This document shows, one piece after another, positions 36,701 through 48,700 of a stretch of 64,000 nt of DNA. The DNA comes from Owenia fusiformis (Eukaryota; Annelida; Polychaeta; Sabellida; Oweniidae). The number at the start of each line of letters is the position of its first letter. The first letter of the stretch is position 1. The notes beneath the pieces were generated by a model. It was not told where the DNA came from. It ran no database searches and saw only the letters and a program-made list of their open reading frames with translations. The DNA is taken from NCBI GenBank assembly GCA_903813345.2, contig CAIIXF020000009.1:12582030-12646029 (forward strand). Direction: 5' to 3'. A program made the translations under genes and the position numbers.

Positions 36701-39700
36701 TGTTATCTGATTGGTCGTTGAATCTATTTATCATAAACCTGATTGCCTGCCTGGTTCAAGGCGCTTGTGTGACTCAATGGGGATTCCCCTCGCTAGCCGA
36801 GGAATCGATTGTGTTTAATTCTGGAGTTTGGTTGTTCTGTTGATTATTTCCGATATTTCGGCAATAATATACCGAAAAGCTATTCTCAAGATATATCCAT
36901 GGTATGTGAGATATTATATGAGCAATAACAATAGGACATCATTGATTGTCTGGGGGAGAAACCTATGGCATAATGCATCTTTAAAGTCCTACGAATATCA
37001 CATTTCATGCTCTAATTTACACGCTGACTACTTATAACCATCATCTATCACTTCAGCTCACTCATGGGACATATCGTGTTTGAACTAACGTATAATTCAA
37101 GTTCAAAATACCCATATCTGGACCGCAGCGGATGCCGCCATTGTTATGTATCAATGACGTCATTGATGCCTTAAAATAGATGCCTGAAGTGTCGCTTGAT
37201 ATCACGTCATACTCAAATCACAGAAATAGAGCACAGTTTACTGATATTTTATAACTATGTCCGCTTAATATTGTTGCCGCATTTTCATGTCGATGTCATA
37301 TATATTTGGGAAGGTTGTTTCAATATATTTTTAAAGAACGAATTTAATTCCTGCACGGCCTGTTTGTAAACTACTGTGTTTATTTTCTCCAATGTGATAT
37401 AGTATAGGCTAGGTAGAAATATCACCAAACTTATGAGATATCGGCTGCGCGATTCGGAATTTAACTGGTTTTGACTGAAAAGTAATCGCATTATATTCTA
37501 CTTGAAAAGTATCATCAATGAATTGTTTCATATTAAATGATAGGGTATCCGTCGGAAAATAGGCCTGACTGTCGCAATTGCTTTCTAAACTAATGGTAGA
37601 TTTCCAATTTGTAGTTCCAAATGCGTCTACTAAAAAGACTGACAATCGGCCAGTCGATCTTCTACTCTTAGACGAATAGGTGCAGATTTAAAGAAAAAAA
37701 AACTAAAATCAATAGGCCTAATCAATGCCAATGACAAATTAACTTAAACGTGTTTAAAAATTAAAATCATGAGGAATCCTCAAGTCTAAATAATACGTGT
37801 ATACATTAAATGCTAATCTCGGCTAAAAACAATAATAAAAAGTCAATAATAAAAGTGCAATATACCATTCTAAGTCACGATAAAACTTAGTATTTTTTAT
37901 AAACGTGAGACCTAATTGAAGCGGGAACTTGATCTAACAGATTTAAACGTGGAACTGTGATGGTTAGATTTTTATTTTCACGCGCGTGTCACGATTATAC
38001 TAGATATACTCCGGGGGGGGGGGGGGGGGGCACTGCCGCTGAAGTTGGTCACTTTTTGCCGAAAGATGTGGGTCCCATTTTTATTTTTAGTTACTTGTAC
38101 ACGCATTTTGAGAAATTATATGAATTGATAATAGATACAAATCACAAGACGGATCGTGAAGGATATATGTTTTAATATCTGAAGGCATTGAAATGACACC
38201 ATTTGTGACATTTGTAATTGTAATGATATTGAAATTATTTGTTTTCAGCGTAATATCAATGTGTAGGAATTATTGGCTGGAAAGCATTTGAGTTTATGAC
38301 AAGATACCGATTTTGGAGACATGATCGTAAATGATCGTTATGACGACAATATTACTGTAAATTGCTTTAATTTGGGGTTATTTAATTTAGCGGATTGGGC
38401 AATTTTTACTGCCGTTTATTTTGGGGTTGACCATCAATCGCGTCTATTACATCAAAGCTAACCACTAATCATATCAAGAATATCACGTCATTTGCTCATT
38501 AACATAAATTCTGACATATGACGTCACAGATTATTGTCAATGGGAAATTACTATAGGAATTCTTAAAAAGTGAATAAAGTATGTGATAATTTACGAATTA
38601 GAATTTACTTGAAATGGCATATTATACATGACACTATTATGAGTAACATAGTGAAAAAATTGAATTCCCAACGTTAAAAAATAAGCTTCCCCCAGAAAAA
38701 ACGTGTTTTGAAATCACTTTGTATGGAGAGCAGTAGCGTGACGTCATAGTTTTTGTGAAAACATGGTGAAAATGGCCAAATTCAACGTCTTTAACTGGCT
38801 GTAAAAAAGAAATTTGTTAAAATCAGAATTTACTCGAAACGGTTATAGGAAGATCTAGATTAATCTTACATAGTAGAAAAAAGATCAATACTTGGGGTTT
38901 AAAAAATAAGCTTCCCCCAGAAAATCAAAATAGGTCGTTTATCAAATGGCCAATTATAATTCTGTTGATTACATAGCAGCCTTAAATATTGAAAATTGCT
39001 TAATTACGACGCCCCGTTTTATTTAGCGATCTGCCATTTGAAAGGAGCCCATTTTACCTTTCTGGTCAATAGTTTCTTATCTTCATTACTGCTAAGGTGT
39101 CATGTTAGTTAACTTATTTTCTACTTATTTCCCCGAAAGTTCCCGGGGAAATGAACAAGTATATCATTGACGTGATTGGATAATCTAGTTGTGACGTCGT
39201 ATAATTATTCACATAAACAATAAAAAAAGCACGTGGTAAAATGACGCAATATTCTTGATATGTATGCGACGCAATTTTATTTCTTACTTCCAACCCAAAG
39301 TTCTTAAAAGCAAGCCCAATGTGATGTTTAAAAACCCTATTCTTATTATTAAAAATGGATTCTAGAAATACTATCCAATACATAGGCGTAGCCAGGGGTT
39401 GCACTCACCCCCATAACCAATTAAAATATAACCATTAGATAATGGAAGAAAAGAGCTTCAAAATGTTTATATTTGAGGCTTCTAACTCAATTTTGAATGG
39501 AAATAGCATTAGTTTTTGTTTTATTCAAAAAACGTTTTGGGTTGCTTGTACCACGTTCGAACCCTCCCCCGACTGAAAACCGAAAAATTGGCGATCCCTC
39601 CCTCCTTGACTGAAAGCTGGCTACGCCCCTGCAATATCAGTCTATTTGTTGGGACTCGATCAACTTCAGTTCTTCTGAGAAATTGAGAATTTCAGCAAGG

Positions 39701-42700
39701 GACATACATACCTTTGACCCCTTTCTGAAAGCCTAATTTTCTCAGAAGAATTCATGCGTGTTGATCAAATCTCAACAAGTAGATTCATGTTAGATAGTAT
39801 TGCTTGAATCCATAATTTCAATAGTAAGAATATGGGTTCTTAAACAGGACATTAAGGCTTAACTAAGGACTTTTTGATTTTTTGGGCAAGTACTATCTCC
39901 TCGTTTCAGATTGTTTTGTTTAAACCAGCGGGGATTCCGTACATCTTCGTAAATAGTATAATAGTTTAATAGCATTCAAATTAAAAACGGCCGTCAGATT
40001 AAAGCAATTTACATTCTATTAATATCTTGGACCATAAGTAATTTATGTATCAATTAAAAACACAAAAGTGCACATACAAGTGTTAAGGCCTAACTAGTTT
40101 GGGAGTAGTCTTCCTTGCACTAGGTCTGGCCGGCTTTCTGGGTGCCTTGGATTTTCTCTCGGTTACAGCTCTAAGGAATTCTGCCGTTTCCTAAAAATTA
40201 AAATGATGATAAATCCATTGTCTATAGAAGGAGATGAAATATAAATATTATATGATATTATTTAAAAATATATAATTTAATGATTCGTGTTTGTATTTTC
40301 GAGACTCTTTTAAGAAAAAAGAAAACCGACCAATCAGAATGCCCGATTTCTCAATATTTTCTTAACTGAATCTTAAAATTCTCAAAAAGGCCTTTAGTCT
40401 CGAATTTACAAATCACAAACAGATCGCTTTAAGAAGGATACTAGTGGGAAGCTGTTATTGTCAGCTTTACGATGGCACTATTAATTTTGAAATTGACCTG
40501 CAAACGACGGAGAAAAAGACAGATGAGTGCAGTTTCTAAAACATCGAGTTTTGAGGCCAAAAAGTGGATTGGGACTGCAAGAAAGCCGACCAATCAGAAT
40601 GCAGTATTTCTTTTGAAATTCCAAAAATCGTCTTTACCCTTAATTTCACACATTTTCTCACAATCTGTTCACTACGAGAGCGGTATTATCGGAAAGCTAT
40701 CGTTGCGAGCCAAATAATGGTCTTATTTATTTAGAAATCCCGTACCAAACGGCGGAGTAATAGACCGATAAATTTCATTTCTTAAACAGCCAGTTTAGAG
40801 TGAGAAAAGGGTTAACCCAAATAATTGTTATAACATGCGTATTCCCATACAAACGATCTGTCTTCAAGAGAAAACTAAGATTTGTGGACATGTTTTGCTA
40901 TCATTGCATCATACCCCAGTATGTCCTCTGTCAGTCAAAAAAGTTTGAATCAAAACTCCCCACGAAAATCAAAAGATCTCACCTGTTGAAGACGCCATCT
41001 ATAGAAAATGTCAAAAAATGTCATTCTGATTTTGACAGATGGAGGCAGGTCAAAAAGGTCACATTTTTTAAAGAAAATGCACCTTAATCACATCAAATCA
41101 TGTCTCAGAGTTGGTCCACACATACACTTTTTCATTCATGTACTTACCAAAATCCAACCACTGGTGATGCTAATGTAATTACAATAATTGGACTATATTT
41201 TTGTTTTTATAATGCCATCTATTCGTCTTCCCACTCGGCGGAAGGATCTAATGGTTGTGTGTCTCCTAGTAGTGACCCATCCTTTAAGTTACAATTGTAA
41301 TTTCCTCCAAAATGTAACCCCAAGTTGTTTTCTAGTAAAATAATACAAACCGCAAGCAGATTCGACTATTTTTTCCAGATATATGAATGATTAAAGTTAC
41401 CCATCCCCTTTCTGCAATTAGATGTTTTCCTGGGATATTGACTAAAATTGGAACCTATGGCTAGATGTGTTGGGAGGTGTCTAGTTTGAGATGGGGAGGT
41501 AGTACAGAGCTGAATGAGCTATATCTGGAAAGCACATTTTGCCTAGAATCAATTTTTGTAATTTAAAGAAATAGGCAATTAATATCTCTTATTTATGCGC
41601 ATATTTAATAACACGGGGTAGATTTTTGCGAAAAAATGCTTATTCGACACTTTTGGGAAATAGTACAGACCATCGTGACATTAAACTTTGTCAAATGATA
41701 GAACAATTCATGTGTTATCAATTACATAAACTAATTGTAATCATTATTATTGCTTCTGAATGTTTACAGAGAAATATTTAGTATGGAGGATACAGAAAAA
41801 TTGGTCATTTTCTCCAGTTGTTGTTCTACCCTGGGGAATATTCATCAAAGAAAACCAAAACAACACACATTTCCAATTATAGGTCTCCCAATTGATAAAT
41901 GATCATTCTGAACACTGTATTTGATTACTTAGGGTTAAGTCAAGGTTAGGATTAGGGGTTAGGGTTAGGCTTGGGCTTAGGGTTAGGCTTTAGTTAGGAC
42001 TAAGGGTAGTGTTGGGGCTAGGGTTAGGCCCTGGCTTAGGGTAAGGCTATAGTTGGGGTTAGGGGTAGTGTTGGGGTAAGGGTTAGGTTCTAGCTTAGGG
42101 TTAGGCTATAGTTAGGGTTAGGGGTAGTGTTGAGGTTAGAGTTAGGGGTTAGGGTTAGGCTCTGGCTTAGGGTTAGGCTATAGTTAGGGTTAGGGGTAAT
42201 GTTGGGGTAAGGGGTTAGGGTTAGGGGTTAGGGTTAGACTCTGGCTTAGGGTTAGGCTGTAGTTAGGGTTAGGAATAATGTTGGGGTTAGGGTTAGGGGT
42301 TAGGGTTAGGCTCTGGCTTAGGGTTAGGCTATAGTTAGGGGGAGTGTTGGGGTTCAGGTTAAGGGTTAGAGTTAGGCTCTGGCTTAGGGTTAGGCTATAG
42401 TTAGGGTTAGAGATATTGTTGGGGTTAGGGTTAGGTCATGGCCAATGATTTAGCCTTCTAGAGCAAAATTTGTGAAAATTCCAATAAAAAGTCATGGAAA
42501 CAGTGGAGAAATATGACCAAAGTAACAAAAAGTTGACTCCTGGTTGGAGCCTATGACGGATGTGTTGGGAGATGTCTAGTTTGAGCTGGGGAGGTATTAC
42601 AGAGCTGATTGAGCTATAACTGGATAGCACATTTTGCCTAGAATCAATTTTTGTGATTTAGAAAAATAATCAATAAATTTCTCTAATTTATTCACATATT

Positions 42701-45700
42701 TGTATAACACGGGGTAAATTTTTGCGAAAAAATGCTTATTCAGCACTTTTTGGGGAAAAGCATGGACCATAGTGACATGAAACTTTGTCAAACGCATTGA
42801 GAGAGATGAAATTAATGAAAGTCCCAATAAAAACTGGAAATAGTTGAGAAATATGACCAAATTAAAAAAAAGTGGTACTCCAGAATGGGCGATAATAGGG
42901 TTAACCCAACTAATTGTTATAACATGCGTATTCCCATACAAACGATCTGTCTTCAAGAGAAAACTAAGATTTGTGGACATGTTTTGCTATCATTGCATCA
43001 TACCCCAGTATGTCCTCTGTCAGTCAAAAAAGTTTGAATCAAAACTCCCCACGAAAATCAAAAGATCTCACCTGTTGAAGACGCCATCTATAGAAAATGT
43101 CAAAAAATGTCATTCTGATTTTGACAGATGGAGGCAGGTCAAAAAGGTCACATTTTTTAAAGAAAATGCACCTTAATCACATCAAATCATGTCTCAGAGT
43201 TGGTCCACACATACACTTTTTCATTCATGTACTTACCAAAATCCAACCACTGGTGATGCTAATGTAATTACAATAATTGGACTATATTTTTGTTTTTATA
43301 ATGCCATCTAATGGTTGTGTGTCTCCAAAGTGGATTCAGACTGCAACAACTTTATGCAAATTAGCTAGTGACGTATCTATGTTAGTAGGTCACGTATATA
43401 GGTTAGAAGGTTTGTTTTGTCAAGGCTGCGCATGTATTGTTTATAAAGCCAGGTCACGTATATAGGTTAGAAGGTTTGCTCTGTCGAGTCCGCGCGTGTA
43501 GTGTATATAAAGCCAGATCCCATTCAGATCAACGTCATTATTCCGACTAAAAGGCTCGCGATTAGCAAACGTTGCGGGCAGGAGCATGTCTGGCCGTTTT
43601 TTGTTTTACCTTATTTCAGAAACTATATGGCCAATAAACTTTCTGATTTAATCAGATTCAGTATAAATGAATGATATGGGAAAGTAAAAGTTGATACATG
43701 TAATGACAATAAGCTGATGACATTAATGGACATGGAAAAACTTACACGGGATTTGATTCTCTTTCTAGATCGCTCATCTCGTGTTTCAGTTTCAGAATTG
43801 TTGAATGTAGACGAAACAGTCAGAGTGCCTCTATAAACGGGCTTATACAGGATTGGGACAGCGTCTGCTTTTAGAGTCTTGCTCCAAGTTTTTGATTTTT
43901 GGAATTTTGTACCAAATACACTGACAAATTGTTCATTATTTGAATAGTCATCCTGACGAAAATGGTCACTGCAAATTGTTTTGTATTTATTGAAAATGAA
44001 ATTGTTTACATTCCACGGTATACCATTTTGATCTACTGTTCCAATATTATGAAGCCATCTGGCCGCTAATTCCCGATTTTTACTTCCATCCGGAATCCTG
44101 TGGAATTTTATATTATTTTCTTTTGATGGTCTATTGTTACAACCGAAATATAAACATGTAGGCATTCTCTTCAAAAATGGCGCCAGAAATCTTTTGGAAT
44201 GCTATGGCATCAATGACGTCATAACAATGTCGTAAAGAACCACTTTACGGTTAAAATGGCAGCTCCATGGTCCAGTTCACATGCAAAAACCCGGGGCTCA
44301 ATAACAACCAATGGGTTAATGATAGAACAACAAAACTAAGTTGGATTGAAAGATGTATCTTTATTCTAACTTATTATCAAGTTTAAGGGACAAAACTTCG
44401 CATTTCCCTTTAAAGGGCATTTTTTCTTCGTGGCTATTTCAGCAGACTTTAATTTCAGGATTACAAGTACTACTACTGAGCTCTTTGTATGGATTTGGTT
44501 ATCATTTTTCATTGCATATCAAAGAGGTTATACTTTGTAAAACTAACTACTTTTCAATTTGCTTCCTGAAGTACCTGCTGCTTATAGTCCATTTTCAGAA
44601 AAGCTATAACAAAAATCATTCTAAGGTTGAATCACCAAGGATTTTGAAGGTTACAAAATTCCCCTGAAGTAGTGGTCATGTTAGTACCCTGTACCCTACC
44701 ATCTGCCGGAAAGTATTCACACAGTGGCGTACACTGAGCTACAAGGCCTAAGTGTGACAGCTCCATCAAAGGAATGCATCCTGGGGGGGGGGGTGTGATG
44801 TGACTCCCTCAATACTTGACATAAGTTGTAAAATTGACACTCTATCTGTAATTTGAATATAAAATGGTAATTAAGGTGTATTTAGCTTATGTCCAAATAT
44901 CAACAAAATTTTGTTTTCAGCTTTTTCACATGTTAGAAATCAAATGAAACCAAGAACACTCCTCCATATAATTTTTGTAAATATTAATATGTATACTAGT
45001 CAACATATGTCAAAATAGCATAATTAAAGCATTACTATGTATTTATATGAATCATTGACAGTGTATGGTAAATTATAAAATTGGATTTTAAAATACAGGA
45101 TCGAGATCACACGATTTTGACCCCTGTGAATGATAGTCAAAATACATGTAACATCTCCACATACTTACATGTTCAGTTCAATGGAATACTATGAACAAGT
45201 CATGTACATTTTTACTCAATAAGATTGAAACAACAATGTTTGTTTCTTTTTTCGTTATTGTAAAACTTTTTATAATTGTCGTTCCCAGTAGCTGCCCCAA
45301 AAGCTGAATAGCTGCTAATTCTGATCCAATTCTGAATCTGTTGTCTCTTGAATGTTGCCTATATCTTCCACTCATCAAATAAAGGTCAAAACTATGCACA
45401 CATTCTGTCATACGGCCTCAGTTCTAATAGGTATGTTGCTAAACTGGGATATTCTGAACAAAATAGATTGATGACGTCACAATTTATGCAAATAAGCTAA
45501 TTTGCATAATTGAACATTGTAATCGTACAGGAAATTAAATAAGGTCTAATTCGATACCAATATCATTTCTATAGACCAAATAATGACAAAGCTACAAACA
45601 TTTTAAACTTCCATAGTAAGATGTCTGAATATAATTGTCAAATAATGACATTCACAGTAGCTGCCTCGAAAGTTTAATAGCTTTGGTAATACTGATCCAA

Positions 45701-48700
45701 TTTTGAATCTGTTTTCACTTTTATGTTGCTTATACCTTCTTCTTATAGTCTAAAGAACCAAACTTCGCAGAAATTCTGACATATGGCCTCAATTCTAATA
45801 GATATGTTGCTATACTTGAAAATTCTGAATCAAAAATTGATTGATGACGTCACAATTTATGCAAATGAGCTAATTTGCATAATTGAATATCATTAGTTTA
45901 TGGGAAATTTAATTAGGTTTAATTTGATACCAATATCATCTCTATAGACCAAATAATGACAAAGTTACAAATGATCTAAGATTCCAAGGTAAGATGTTTA
46001 TAGATGCGTAACCATGGTAACGGAATGCTACAATACAGAGCAACCAATGAGAGTTTGCAAGGGCATCCGGCAGCAAATTGAAATTCAAAGTGTTACCTTT
46101 CAAAAAAGTATGGATGCCATAAATTAACAGAGACGAACACGTTGGGTAAATTTTTTGAAACGATAGAGAGGCATGGGTTTCTGACTAGTATAACACATCT
46201 TACATTTTTGCAACCTTTTGTGGATGGTGTTTTGTCAGATTAATATCTAAGAATATTTCTTTTTCTTCATGTAAATTGGCATAGCCAGAATCAACATTTT
46301 AGTGAGGCAAATGTGAATAGGTGAGGCAAATTTATGATTGAAAGAAGAAATTTTTCTACTTTTGGATTTCATTTCCATAGTTTTAGGGTAAAGGGGTGTA
46401 ATGTCGACATAAGAGACTTGGCAACTTCGACACTTACTTATTATTAGAAGTAGAATTTGCGTTTTCCGCCTTCTTTGATTTCTGGAAAAAATTTAAATCT
46501 AACGAGATCTCGATCCATGTGAGAAAAAAAACATGGCTCCCCCTAGATCGGAAATTAGAGCAAATAAACAACAAGGTGTCAAAGTTACCCAACATGTCGA
46601 AGTTATCCCAAAATGGTGTCGACGTTACACCCATTCGCCCTATTTGAAAGGACTTCAATTAATATATTCATTTAAGATTTTGATCAGTTTCCTCGCCTGC
46701 CTCATGCTTAGCTACTGGTATCCAAGAGGCTAAATATGAATCTCTTAACACTTACATACAAATACAGTACATATGTATAGTTACTTCACTGATATTTCCA
46801 GTTCCTGAGAATACCCAATCAGAGAAATGCACAACTGATAAAGTCACATGTAAGAAACGCAGAAGACGCAGACAAACCAGTGAATGTAGCGTTGATGACC
46901 AAGAGGCTACTCCTGAGAAGAAAACCTGCACAAAATCTAATGATATCACAACAGAAACTGATGAGATCACTACAAAAAATGATGATGTCACACAAACACA
47001 GAAAATTGCCAAAATTGAAGAAACTGAACAATTAAAAGACAATGAACCTCCTAGGAAAAGGAAACGTAAAAGGACAAGGAGTGTCAACATTCCTGTTTGC
47101 CCCGAGCCTATACAAACTGACTCCTCAGAACCCACAACACCTAAACGTAAATCCTCAAAGGAAGATGAAGAACGACTTACTCCAATAATATCAACCTCCA
47201 CAAGTGCAACACCAAAACGGAAAAGAAAACCAGAAAACACTGAACTAACTAGTGCTACTCCAAGTGACTCTAAAAAGGTGAGGATAGTAGAACCTCACGA
47301 AACTGAGCCAGCTTCTAAATCTGAGAAGGAGAACATGGAAGGAGTCACCTCTGAAAAGACAAACACTGAAGTTGTTAAATCTAAAAGAAAGCGAAAGAAG
47401 AAAAAGCAGAATAAACAGCAAAAACACAAGAAATCTTTGAAGGAAGTACCTGAACTCAGAGTCATACCAAAGTAAGTTAAAATACAATACATTTTACATT
47501 AATACTTTTCTGTTTTTATTTCTTGGGATTTTTGCAAAGATATACTGAGCTTCTACTCAATTTTGGCGCTACTTATTTTGGTCGATTTGCTGTTTAGAAC
47601 ATTTGGCGGCTACTTCATTTGGCCGATTTGTACAGTACAGTACAGTACAGTACAGTTATTTGCCAATACCGTACATAATTATGCATTTGTTAAAAATATC
47701 TGTTGCTGACTAGCTCTTATTAGTTTTGCAAAGATATGATGTTTTTCCCTCTATAAATGAACTGTGAATAATTTACATGATGATTCATTCAGAAATTATT
47801 TACTCAATATGCTTCATATTTTAATGTTTTAGACAGAAATGGTTAAACTTGAAACAAGAGTACTTAGACCAGCAGAAACTGAGCATGTCCAAGCTAAAGC
47901 GAACTCTCAATGAATTCAAGGCGAAAACATCACCAGGTAAATCACTTTTTGTACCCTTAAATTTCTTACCAGTGATCTCCCCAACATTAAAGCAGGATCG
48001 AGGAGGGTGCAGCACCCACATGAGATTTTAAAAACAGGCTTACACCACTTGAAAATCCATGAAAAATAGGCATATTTTGACCAATTTAGGTATTGATTGT
48101 GAAAATGAGAATTTTGCACATTCATGTGAGTGAAATGTCTACATATATTCCTATACTATTTACAAAATAAATTATGAATATGGGTCAGGAATTTGGCGAT
48201 TGCAACATAATTTATGCCAGTCTTTGTTCTTAATAATTTTTTTGAGATATTGATATTTAGCCATTGTAGTAGGTATTCTTATTTTACAAATATTCCTGGG
48301 AATCCTAGTTGAGTTTATATTCATACCCTGAATTGCAGGAAGAAAACTTTGGTCAAACTCTGATAACACAAGTACATATAACATAAATGGGAATAATGAG
48401 AAGGCTAGGGACAAGAAAATTGAGTTCATAGCTTATGTTTGCAATAGTCAAAGTATATGAATAGATGAGTTGAAGTTTGGTATATTCTGATTGTAATTGT
48501 ATTATAGGTGCTAATGAGAACAATGAGAAGGCCAAGGACAAGAAGATGGAGTTCATACCTGATGTATGCAATAGTCAAAGTATATGAATAGATGAGTTGA
48601 AGTATGGTATATTCTAATTGTAATTGTATTATAGGTGCTAATGAGAACAATGAGAAGGCCAAGGACAAGAAAATGGGAGTTCAACCTGATGTTTGCAATA

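Noticed and set aside
37409-37645. 78-residue minus-strand frame (MSVFLVDAFGTTNWKST)
   Set aside because: No family recognised, no convincing splice partners, and length within chance for this composition. It could be an exon, but I cannot support it.
40800-43176. Two near-identical 95- and 110-residue frames (CVFPYKRSVFKRKLRF)
   Set aside because: They lie in the duplicated A blocks, with no recognised domain and no start in common. Identity follows from recent duplication and is not evidence of selection.
43623-43745. C-terminal extension of THAP exon 1 (hydrophobic MSINVISLLSL tail)
   Set aside because: Lies beyond a strong GTAAGT donor and is unlike any THAP protein tail.
46752-47240. 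162-residue minus-strand frame opposite LARP7 exon 7
   Set aside because: A shadow of the Lys/Ser/Thr-rich linker exon; the Leu/Val/Phe-rich composition is the expected complement.
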